Positions 1 to 6,604 of a DNA stretch of 6,604 nt are shown in pieces. Every line of letters starts with the position of its first letter. The stretch's first letter is position 1. The position numbers were made by a program, and so were the translations under genes. The notes under the pieces were generated by a model. That model did not search any database. It was not told the origin of the DNA and worked only from the letters and a program-made list of their open reading frames with translations. This DNA comes from CAZBGL01 sp964491375 (GTDB taxonomy: Bacteria; Desulfobacterota; Deferrisomatia; Deferrisomatales; Deferrisomataceae): the NCBI GenBank assembly GCA_964491375.1, contig CAZBGL010000328.1, positions 1 to 6,604 on the forward strand, read 5' to 3'.

Positions 1-482
1 TGTGCTTCCTGCCGGATGGGAACCTGGAGGCGTTCCTGGCCGCCCGGCTGGGCCCGGCTGGGCCCGGGCCGGTGGTGGACCGGAGCGGCCGGGTGCTCGG
101 CACCCATCGGGGCGCCCGCGCGTACACCGTGGGCCAGCGCCGCGGGCTCGGGGTGGCCGCGGGCAGACCGGTGTACGTGCTGGAGAAGGACGTGGAGCGG
201 AACCGCCTGGTGGTGGGGACCCGCGAGGAGGCCTTGGCGTCCGGGCTGACGGCTTCGGGGGCGGTGTGGCTGGGGAACGGCCCGCCGGGGCCGGAGTTCT
301 CCTGCACCGTGAAGATCCGGTCCACCGGCCGGGACGTGCCCTGTCGGGCCCGGGTGGAGGGCGACCGGGTTCGGGTCCGGTTCGAGGCCCCCGTGTTCGG
401 GGTGGCCCGGGGCCAGATGGCCGTGTTCTACCGGGGCGAAGAGGTGCTGGGGGGGGCGTGGATCGAGGGGCCATGCGGGTAG
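1..482 (+). CDS. mnmA: tRNA 2-thiouridine(34) synthase MnmA, C-terminal part (5' end outside window)
   Basis: MnmA is a cytosolic ATP-dependent enzyme that puts sulfur on U34 of tRNA-Lys, -Glu and -Gln, receiving persulfide sulfur from a cysteine desulfurase relay. The reading frame is open from base 3 and gives 159 residues before the TAG at 480-482. The first residues read CFLPDGNLEAFL. By family knowledge this is the ICF motif whose Cys (E. coli Cys199) is the second catalytic cysteine, so only the tail of the ATP-pyrophosphatase domain is present. Next come the central-domain signature GRVLGTHRGARAYTVGQRRG and the C-terminal beta-barrel ending in GQMAVFYRGEEVLGG. The usual Pro before GQ in this last motif is Arg here (VARGQ), a mild variant. 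The gene overlaps mtaB by 10 bases, which suggests translational coupling. The family call is secure; the start and the first catalytic Cys cannot be seen. Confidence 0.95.
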   Translation, partial: CFLPDGNLEAFLAARLGPAGPGPVVDRSGRVLGTHRGARAYTVGQRRGLGVAAGRPVYVLEKDVERNRLVVGTREEALASGLTASGAVWLGNGPPGPEFSCTVKIRSTGRDVPCRARVEGDRVRVRFEAPVFGVARGQMAVFYRGEEVLGGAWIEGPCG

Positions 483-1768
483 CCATCGTCACGCTGGGGT
501 GTAAGGTGAACCAGTACGAGAGCCGCGCCCTCCAGGAGGCCCTGGAGCGAAGGGGGCACCTCGTGGTGCCCGTCGAAGGGGCCCCGGATGTGGTGATCGT
601 GAACTCGTGCACGGTCACCCACCGGTCCGACCGCGACACCCGGGCGTGGGTGCGGAGGGCCCGGCGGAGCCGGCCCGGGGTGCGCGTGGTGGTCACCGGG
701 TGTTACGCCCAGGTCGACCCGGAGGCCCTCCGGGCCCTGGGGGTGGATGCCGTGGTCGGGACGGCCGACCGGTCCTCGGTTCCCGATCTGGTGGAGCGCG
801 GGTGGTCCGGGGTTCGCGTGGCACGGGTGGACCGAGTGCGGCCCCTGGAGCCGGAGCCCGTGTCCCGGTTCACGGGTCGCGCCCGGGCGTTCCTCAAGGT
901 GCAAGACGGATGCGAGGCGTTCTGCGCCTACTGCATCGTGCCGTACGCGCGGGGGCCTTCCAGGAGCCTCCCCCTGGAGGACGTGGAAGCAGGGCTCGTC
1001 CGCCTCCGGGAGGCGGGCCACCGGGAAGTGGTGCTCACCGGTGTCCACCTGGGGCTCTGGGGAAGGGACCTCGTCCCCCCGAAGAGCCTGGAGGACCTGC
1101 TCGCCGTGGCCGAACGCTCCGGCGTTCCGAGGATCCGCCTGTCGAGCCTGGAGCCCCAGGAGATCGGCGAGGCACTGATCTGCCGTCTGTCGCGATCGGA
1201 CGTGCTGTGCCCCCATCTTCACATTCCGCTCCAGTCCGGTTCGGATCGGGTGCTCGCAGCCATGGGTCGGCCCTACCGGGTCGGGGCGTTCCGCCGGTTG
1301 GTGGAGAGGCTCGCGCGGAGCGTTCCGGGGATCTGCCTGGGCCTCGATGTGATCGTGGGGTTCCCGGGCGAGTCCGAGGAGGATTTCCGCGACACGGTCG
1401 ACCTGCTGGAGGCCCTGCCCGTGGCCTACCTGCACGTGTTCCCCTTCAGCCCGAGGAAGGGCACCCGGGCGTACACCATGGCAGGGCGGGTGCCCGAGGC
1501 CGAGGTGGGGCGCAGGGCCCGTATCCTGCGGGAACTCTCCGCCCGGAAACGCGAGGCGTTCTGGAAGAGCCAAAGGGGGCGGATCCTGCCCGCCCTGGCG
1601 GAGGGGGGCGACGGGGAGGGCTGGCTGCGGTTCCGGACCCGCAACTACGTCCCGGTGCGCGTACGGTGGGTCGGTGAGCCCCCCGGGCACGAGGTCCGGG
1701 TGCGGCTGGAGGCCGTGCGGAACGGATGGGTGGAGGGCACGGTGATGGGTCCGGCACGGGGTGGGTGA
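473..1768 (+). CDS. mtaB: tRNA (N6-L-threonylcarbamoyladenosine(37)-C2)-methylthiotransferase MtaB
   Basis: This radical-SAM enzyme converts t6A37 to ms2t6A37 in ANN-decoding tRNAs, using two 4Fe-4S clusters and SAM. The protein has 431 residues, close to the usual family length. The N-terminal UPF0004 domain starts TLGCKVNQYE and provides three cluster cysteines at residues 10, 46 (NSCTVT) and 77 (TGCYAQ). The radical-SAM core has CEAFCAYC, with Cys147, 151 and 154, followed by LTGVHLG, LSSLEPQEI, HIPLQSGSD and GLDVIVGFPGE. A TRAM-like RNA-binding tail covers roughly residues 365-425. The TLGCKVNQYE motif separates MtaB from MiaB and RimO. ATG 473 is preferred because the family begins right at this motif and a GAGG lies at 465-468; GTG 458 in the same frame is a possible alternative. 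It overlaps mnmA by 10 bases and is followed by rnc after 66 bases. All catalytic cysteines are intact. Confidence 0.95.
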   Translation: MRVAIVTLGCKVNQYESRALQEALERRGHLVVPVEGAPDVVIVNSCTVTHRSDRDTRAWVRRARRSRPGVRVVVTGCYAQVDPEALRALGVDAVVGTADRSSVPDLVERGWSGVRVARVDRVRPLEPEPVSRFTGRARAFLKVQDGCEAFCAYCIVPYARGPSRSLPLEDVEAGLVRLREAGHREVVLTGVHLGLWGRDLVPPKSLEDLLAVAERSGVPRIRLSSLEPQEIGEALICRLSRSDVLCPHLHIPLQSGSDRVLAAMGRPYRVGAFRRLVERLARSVPGICLGLDVIVGFPGESEEDFRDTVDLLEALPVAYLHVFPFSPRKGTRAYTMAGRVPEAEVGRRARILRELSARKREAFWKSQRGRILPALAEGGDGEGWLRFRTRNYVPVRVRWVGEPPGHEVRVRLEAVRNGWVEGTVMGPARGG

Positions 1769-1786
1769 CCCGGAGGGCACGCTGAG

Positions 1787-1820
1787 CGGGCCGGTGTCCG
1801 GAGTTGCACCCGCCGGCCCG
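1787..1820 (+). other. possible stem-loop in the rnc leader, next to the ribosome binding site
   Basis: CGGGCCGG at 1787-1794 is the exact reverse complement of CCGGCCCG at 1813-1820, giving an 8-bp stem with an 18-base loop. The right arm touches the first base of the rnc Shine-Dalgarno sequence. In E. coli, RNase III lowers its own synthesis by cutting a hairpin in its leader, so a regulatory role here is conceivable. In DNA this GC-rich, 8-bp complementary arms arise easily by chance, so confidence is low. Confidence 0.25.
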
Positions 1821-1827
1821 GAGGAGG
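1820..1827 (+). promoter_or_regulatory. ribosome binding site of rnc
   Basis: GGAGGAGG lies seven bases before ATG 1835. It supports that start over the in-frame ATG at 1841, which would be 13 bases away. Confidence 0.8.
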
Positions 1828-1834
1828 CGACGCG

Positions 1835-2533
1835 ATGGACATGGAGCGGCGGGAGGCGCTGCGGGACCTGGAGGAGGTGATGGGTTACCTGTTCGAGGAC
1901 CCGTCCCTTCTGGATCAGGCTCTGACCCACAAGTCCTACGCGAACGAGCACGGCCCGGAGGCCCGGGACAACGAGCGGCTCGAGTACCTTGGGGACGCGG
2001 TGCTCGACCTGGTGGTGTCCCGGCTCCTGTACGACCTGAGCCCGCCCCTTTCCGAGGGCAAGATGTCGAAGATCCGGGCGTTCCTGGTGAGCGAGCCGAG
2101 CCTGGAGCGGGTGGCGCGGACCCTGGGTCTGGGTCCCCTCATCCGCCTGGGCCGGGGCGAGGAACAGACCGGCGGACGGGAAAAGGCCTCGATCCTCTCG
2201 GGGGCGTTCGAGGCCCTGGTGGCGGCCATCTATCTGGACGGGGGTTTCGACCTCGCGTTCCAGTTCGTGGAGGCCCTGTTCCGCCCGATCCTGGAACAGG
2301 AGGGTACGGGGGTCCTGCGGCGGGACTACAAGACCCGCCTCCAGGAGTACTGCCAGGCGCGCTACGGGAGGACGCCGGTGTACCGCCTGGTCCGGGAGTG
2401 GGGCCCGGACCACGACAAGACGTTCGAGGTGGAGATACGGCTGGGGAACCGGACGCTGGGCCGGGGCCGGGGCCGCAACAAGAAGGAGGCCGAGCAGCGG
2501 GCCGCCCAGGACGCGCTGGAGCTCCTGGGATAG
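1835..2533 (+). CDS. rnc: ribonuclease III
   Basis: RNase III is a homodimeric double-strand-specific endonuclease that processes rRNA precursors, some mRNAs and antisense duplexes in the cytosol. The 232 residues match the usual bacterial length. The catalytic domain covers about residues 10-155, with the signature NERLEYLGDAV at 46-56, which includes Glu50 and Asp54 of the metal site. EGKMSKIRA follows at 74-82 and SILSGAFEAL at 119-128, with the essential Glu at 126. The double-stranded RNA-binding domain covers about 162-232 (DYKTRLQEY, then GRNKKEAEQRAA). In the third motif, family members such as E. coli (Asp114) and Aquifex aeolicus (Asp107) have Asp three residues before the Glu; here that position is Gly123. 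The rest looks fully functional. The gene probably belongs to the mnmA-mtaB operon, 66 bases downstream of mtaB. Confidence 0.96.
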   Translation: MDMERREALRDLEEVMGYLFEDPSLLDQALTHKSYANEHGPEARDNERLEYLGDAVLDLVVSRLLYDLSPPLSEGKMSKIRAFLVSEPSLERVARTLGLGPLIRLGRGEEQTGGREKASILSGAFEALVAAIYLDGGFDLAFQFVEALFRPILEQEGTGVLRRDYKTRLQEYCQARYGRTPVYRLVREWGPDHDKTFEVEIRLGNRTLGRGRGRNKKEAEQRAAQDALELLG

Positions 2534-2539
2534 GCGGAC

Positions 2540-2584
2540 GCCCCGACGGGGCCGGGAGCGGCGGGCCTCCGTTCCCGCCGCTCC
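2540..2584. terminator. hairpins between convergent rnc and metY, likely bidirectional terminator
   Basis: GGAGCGGCGGG at 2555-2565 and CCCGCCGCTCC at 2574-2584 form a perfect 11-bp stem with an 8-base loop. A smaller stem, GCCCC at 2540-2544 with GGGGC at 2548-2552, lies just before it. The hairpins sit in the 72 bases between the ends of two converging genes, where a shared terminator is expected. No run of T follows on either strand, so this is not a classic intrinsic terminator. It may act through the strong stem alone, with Rho, or mainly by protecting 3' ends. Confidence 0.6.
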
Positions 2585-2605
2585 GGGGTGCGCTCCGTCA
2601 GGCCC

Positions 2606-3949
<1,344 letters not shown>

Positions 3950-3953
3950 GGGG

Positions 3954-3962
3954 ACCTCCTTT
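3954..3962 (-). promoter_or_regulatory. ribosome binding site of metY
   Basis: The minus strand reads AAAGGAGGT here, a near-perfect match to the 16S anti-Shine-Dalgarno sequence, four bases before ATG 3949. It settles the start at 3949, because the longer reading from ATG 3970 would place this site inside the coding sequence. Confidence 0.9.
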
Positions 3963-3972
3963 GGGTGCATTG

Positions 3973-4001
3973 TTGATCGAAAACGTGCAGCAACGTGTAT
4001 C
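3973..4001 (+). promoter_or_regulatory. possible sigma70-like promoter for the TPR gene
   Basis: TTGATC at 3973-3978 and TGTATC at 3996-4001 are separated by 17 bases and match the consensus at four and three of six positions. The proposed start near 4008 would leave a leader of about 37 bases before ATG 4045. The -10 element overlaps the -10 of the opposing metY promoter. This is a weak match, supported mainly by its position in the only noncoding space upstream of the TPR gene. Confidence 0.35.
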
Positions 4002-4022
4002 CGAATTGCCCTGTTATGTCAA
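3994..4022 (-). promoter_or_regulatory. sigma70-like promoter for metY
   Basis: On the minus strand a perfect TTGACA (-35; plus positions 4017-4022) is followed after exactly 17 bases by TACACG (-10; plus positions 3994-3999), which matches TATAAT at three of six positions. Transcription would start near 3987 and give a leader of about 38 bases. That is too short for a SAM riboswitch, so any methionine control would have to be at the promoter. The -35 is convincing; the -10 is weak. Confidence 0.55.
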
Positions 4023-4033
4023 GGTAAAAGACC

Positions 4034-4038
4034 GGAGG
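4034..4038 (+). promoter_or_regulatory. ribosome binding site of the TPR gene
   Basis: GGAGG stands six bases before ATG 4045. Together with the signal peptide that begins directly at this ATG, it fixes the start here and not at upstream in-frame TTG or GTG codons, which would put 28 residues in front of the signal peptide. Confidence 0.85.
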
Positions 4039-4044
4039 ATCGAG

Positions 4045-6366
4045 ATGCGTCGATGGCGTCGGGATGGAGCGGTCGGTGTGGGGGTCGTGTGGATCGCCGT
4101 GCTCCTGCTCCTGTTCTCCGCACCGGCCCGGGCCGGCAAGGCGGAGCGGGCGGCAAAGCACCGGGAGCGCGCGGAGAGGTACCTCGCCGAACAAAAGTTG
4201 GCCGAGGCGGAACTGGAACTGCGCAACGCCGTCCGTCTGGAGCCGAGGAACGCGGAACTGCGCCGGATGCTGGCCCGGGTCTTCATGAGGGAAGGCAAGG
4301 GCGCCGAGGCCTTCCGGGAACTCCAGGAGGCGGTGAGCTTGGATCCGGAGCACGGGGAGTCCCGGCTCCGGCTGGCCGCCTTTTACCTGGCGGCGGGCCG
4401 TTTCGCCGACGCGGAGGAGCACGCGGCCAAGGCCGCTGAGTTGCTCCCGGACCGGATCGAACCGTGGCAGGTGCTGGCCCGGGCCCGTGCCGGCCTCAAG
4501 GACCTGGAGGGGGCGGCGGAGGCCTTGAGGAAGGGTCTCGAGAAGGTACCGGACGCCGAGCCGTTGTGGCTCGATCTGGCCCGGTTGTGGTTGGCCCGCA
4601 AGGAACCCGAGAAGGCGGAAAAGGTCCTACGAGAAGGCCTGGAGCACGTGCCCCCGGCCAAGGCCCTCCGGATGGCCCTGGCGAACCTCCTGGCCTCGCA
4701 GAAGCGGTTCGAGGAGGCGGATGCGCTGGTGGAGGAGGTCAAGAACCTGGCCGCCGGTGAACCGGGGGTGCTGCGGGCGGTGGCGGTGTACCGGCTGAGA
4801 CGGGGAGACCGGGAGGGGGCGGAGAAACTCCTCAAGAACCTGGTGGAGGAGGCGGGCGAGGACAAGGGGGCCCGCATCCGGGCCCTGGGAGCGCTCGAAC
4901 GGTTCTACGTCTTCACCGGTCAGCTCGAAAGGGCCCGCCAGACCCTGGAGGAGATGCGCTCCCTGGCGCCGGAGAACCCGGTGATCCTGACCCGCCTGGC
5001 CAACATCCACCTGCTCACCGGCCAGTTCGACCAGGCCGAGCCCTTGATCCGGGCCCTTCTGGAAAAGGACCCGTCGAACCCCGACGGGCGCCTGCTCCGG
5101 GCCCGGCTCGACCTCGCCCGGGGGCGTGGGGCTGAGGCCCTGTCCGCACTGCAGGCCCTGGCGGCCGAGTTTCCCGACGCGGCCAACGTGAACCTGTTCC
5201 TGGGCAAGGCCTACGCGCTCCAAGGGCGTTGGGAAGAGGCACGCCAGGCGTTCGAGACGGTGCTGAGCCGGTCGCCGGACCACTTTTTCGCCAACCTGGA
5301 CCTGGCCAAGGTGTACCTGCAGACCGGCCGGCCCGAGGACGCCCTGGGCCCGTTGGAGCGGGCCCTACAGGTGGCGCCGGGGCACCCCCGCGCCAGACTC
5401 CTCGAGGGCGATGCTCTGCTCGCGCTGGGCCGGGCGGAACAGGCCGAGGCGATCTACCGCGACCTCTTGGAGGAGGCCCCGGACGATCCGGGCCTGTGGG
5501 TCCGCAGGGCCAGGGCGCTGGAGGCCATGGGCAGGGAGGAAGAGGCGCTCGAGGCCTACAACCGGGCCCGCGAGAAGGCCCCCGGCGCCCTGGAGCCGGT
5601 GCTGAGGACCATGGCGTTGCTCGACCGCATGGGCCGGCCCGATGAGGTCCGCAAGGTGGGCGAGGCGTATCTTCAGGCGAACGGGGACGTGCCGCCGGTG
5701 CTGAACGCCCTGGCGGTACAGGCCATGAGCCGGGGAAGGCCCGAGGAGGCGCGTGGATACCTGGCCCGGAGCCTGAAAGCGGATCCCGACGCCCCGGCGA
5801 CCCGGGAGCTGGAGGCGAGGATCCTGCTGAGCCAGGGAGACCTGGACGGTGCGGAAAAGGCGCTGGTCAAGGCCCTGGAGGCCAGCCCGGACCGGGTCTC
5901 CAGCCGGCTCCTCCTGGCCGCGGTCTACGAACAACGGGGACAGAGGGAAAAGGCGCAAGAGCAGTACGAACGCGTGCTGCAGGTTTCGCGGCGCAATCCG
6001 GTGGCCGCGAACAACCTGGCCATGATCCTCCTCCACGACGAAGAGACCCTTCCCAGGGCCCTGGAACTGGCCCGGACCGCGGCCGAGGAGGCCCCGGACA
6101 ACGCCTTCGTCCTGGACACCCTGGGATGGGCCCAGTACCGGACGGGCGCCTATGAGCGGGCCGTGGCCACACTTCGGAAGGCCCTGGAGATCATGCCCGA
6201 TCACCCGGAGATCCAGTACCACCTGGGCGCCGCCCTGGCGCGCACCGGCAGGCCGGAGGAGGCGAAGAGGCTGCTGAGGCAGGCCCTGTCCTCCGAGAAA
6301 AAAGGGGACTGGGCGTTCGACGCGGGGCTCCTCCTGAGGGAGCTGGAGGGGAAGGCGGGGGAGTAG
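4045..6366 (+). CDS. exported tetratricopeptide-repeat protein, 21 tandem TPR units
   Basis: The 773-residue product starts with a Sec-type signal peptide: basic MRRWRRDG, hydrophobic AVGVGVVWIAVLLLLFSA, and probable cleavage after APARA at residue 30. It should be periplasmic or outside the cell. It has no lipobox Cys and no other cysteine. Residues 35-753 divide into 21 consecutive TPR units, all 34 residues long except units of 37 (240-276) and 35 (651-685) and one extra residue at 205. TPR arrays are scaffolds for protein binding; no enzymatic motif is visible. The C-terminal units carry NNLAMILL, DTLGWAQY and YHLGAALA. These resemble the end of large TPR proteins linked to exopolysaccharide and PEP-CTERM export (PrsT-like), but those are usually lipoproteins and no such partners are in the window. 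The gene is divergent from metY and 28 bases upstream of a PPC-domain gene. The binding partner is unknown. Confidence 0.9.
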   Translation: MRRWRRDGAVGVGVVWIAVLLLLFSAPARAGKAERAAKHRERAERYLAEQKLAEAELELRNAVRLEPRNAELRRMLARVFMREGKGAEAFRELQEAVSLDPEHGESRLRLAAFYLAAGRFADAEEHAAKAAELLPDRIEPWQVLARARAGLKDLEGAAEALRKGLEKVPDAEPLWLDLARLWLARKEPEKAEKVLREGLEHVPPAKALRMALANLLASQKRFEEADALVEEVKNLAAGEPGVLRAVAVYRLRRGDREGAEKLLKNLVEEAGEDKGARIRALGALERFYVFTGQLERARQTLEEMRSLAPENPVILTRLANIHLLTGQFDQAEPLIRALLEKDPSNPDGRLLRARLDLARGRGAEALSALQALAAEFPDAANVNLFLGKAYALQGRWEEARQAFETVLSRSPDHFFANLDLAKVYLQTGRPEDALGPLERALQVAPGHPRARLLEGDALLALGRAEQAEAIYRDLLEEAPDDPGLWVRRARALEAMGREEEALEAYNRAREKAPGALEPVLRTMALLDRMGRPDEVRKVGEAYLQANGDVPPVLNALAVQAMSRGRPEEARGYLARSLKADPDAPATRELEARILLSQGDLDGAEKALVKALEASPDRVSSRLLLAAVYEQRGQREKAQEQYERVLQVSRRNPVAANNLAMILLHDEETLPRALELARTAAEEAPDNAFVLDTLGWAQYRTGAYERAVATLRKALEIMPDHPEIQYHLGAALARTGRPEEAKRLLRQALSSEKKGDWAFDAGLLLRELEGKAGE

Positions 6367-6381
6367 CGGCCTGCCGGGGCG

Positions 6382-6386
6382 GGAGG
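6382..6386 (+). promoter_or_regulatory. ribosome binding site of the PPC-domain gene
   Basis: GGAGG stands eight bases before GTG 6395. An in-frame TGA at 6389-6391 rules out any start further upstream, so this site and the GTG define the gene start. Confidence 0.7.
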
Positions 6387-6394
6387 GATGAACG

Positions 6395-6604
6395 GTGAAG
6401 GTTTCGGAAGCGCGCATCGGGCGGGTGTTCGTGATGAGGCTGGAGGATGGGGACCGGCTTCCGGATGCCGTGGAGACGTTCGCCCGGCAAAGGGGCGTGT
6501 CCAGTGGCGTGTGCTTCCTCGTCGGGGGCATCCGCAGGGGCCGGGTCGTGGTGGGACCCGAGCGCTCCGGGGCCCGGCCCGTGGTCCCGATGGTGTGGGA
6601 ACTC
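6395..6604 (+). CDS. PPC (DUF296) domain protein, N-terminal part (3' end outside window)
   Basis: Seventy codons are visible from GTG 6395 to the window end. They read VKVSEARIGRVFVMRLEDGD, then an amphipathic stretch (LPDAVETFARQRGV), SSGVCFLVGGIRRGRVVVGP and VPMVWEL. The pattern of arginine-rich strand, 'L.DGD.L...ETFA...GV' and a glycine-rich 'GGI..G.V.VGP' is that of the PPC fold (plants and prokaryotes conserved, DUF296). This is a small trimeric domain of about 120-150 residues, annotated as DNA-binding in plants; its role in bacteria is mostly unknown. The conserved His-containing part expected later in the domain lies outside the window. GTG is the first possible start after the in-frame TGA at 6389-6391; ATG 6434 would cut the first strand. 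The 28-base gap to the TPR gene suggests co-transcription. Confidence 0.8.
   Translation, partial: MKVSEARIGRVFVMRLEDGDRLPDAVETFARQRGVSSGVCFLVGGIRRGRVVVGPERSGARPVVPMVWEL

Noticed and set aside
428..2413. A very long open frame (661 codons) on the minus strand across mtaB and rnc
   Set aside because: It lies antisense to two well-identified genes, its translation is rich in Pro, His, Gly and Arg with no recognisable family, and high third-position GC removes stop codons from the opposite strand. It is a shadow frame.
3950..3993. SAM or other riboswitch in the metY leader
   Set aside because: The likely transcript leader is only about 38 bases, too short for a SAM riboswitch, and no conserved helices or terminator are visible.
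3961..4044. An extended start for the TPR protein at TTG 3961
   Set aside because: It would put 28 residues before an otherwise standard signal peptide, overlaps the divergent promoter region, and lacks a good ribosome binding site, while ATG 4045 has GGAGG six bases upstream.
4147..6303. Tandem DNA repeat or CRISPR-like array with a 102-base period
   Set aside because: The periodicity is in the protein (34-residue TPR units). The nucleotide sequences of the units differ widely, so this is not a DNA repeat array.
5365..6531. A 388-codon minus-strand open frame across the end of the TPR gene and the start of the PPC gene
   Set aside because: It runs antisense to two supported genes and has no recognisable motifs. 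Repeat-driven codon bias in the TPR gene explains the lack of stops.

Overview
The window is very GC-rich (about 70% by eye), with G/C at most third codon positions, and is densely packed with ordinary bacterial chromosomal genes. The protein families and the mnmA-mtaB-rnc order would fit a high-GC Gram-negative, perhaps of the former Deltaproteobacteria. That placement is an inference from protein flavour and is not proven by anything in the window. I see no tRNA or rRNA gene, insertion sequence, integrase, CRISPR array or phage gene.

Positions 1-2533 (+ strand) form a probable RNA-maturation operon. It starts with the C-terminal part of mnmA (s2U34 thiolation of tRNA), which overlaps by 10 bases mtaB (radical-SAM methylthiolation of t6A37 in tRNA). 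After 66 bases comes rnc (RNase III). MnmA and MtaB modify the same anticodon loop in some tRNAs, notably tRNA-Lys(UUU). RNase III carries out rRNA and mRNA processing. The predicted RNase III has Gly where one of the canonical metal-binding Asp residues is expected.

Positions 2534-2605 separate convergent genes and hold a perfect 11-bp hairpin that could end transcription from both sides. Positions 2606-3949 (- strand) encode a PLP-dependent O-acetylhomoserine sulfhydrylase (MetY type) with an insert of about 23-26 residues just before its active-site YTR loop.

Positions 3950-4044 are a compact, relatively AT-rich divergent promoter region with back-to-back sigma70-like signals. Positions 4045-6366 (+) encode an exported protein of 773 residues. 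Its mature part is almost entirely 21 tandem TPR units, nearly all exactly 34 residues long, and contains no cysteine. A truncated gene for a PPC/DUF296 domain protein follows from 6395 and runs off the window end; it is probably co-transcribed with the TPR gene.

Overall this is mostly a housekeeping region. The points most worth a second look are the RNase III substitution, the MetY insert, the very regular TPR array, the G8 run at the mnmA/mtaB junction, and the overlapping divergent promoters. I found no convincing new defence, mobile or RNA-guided system.
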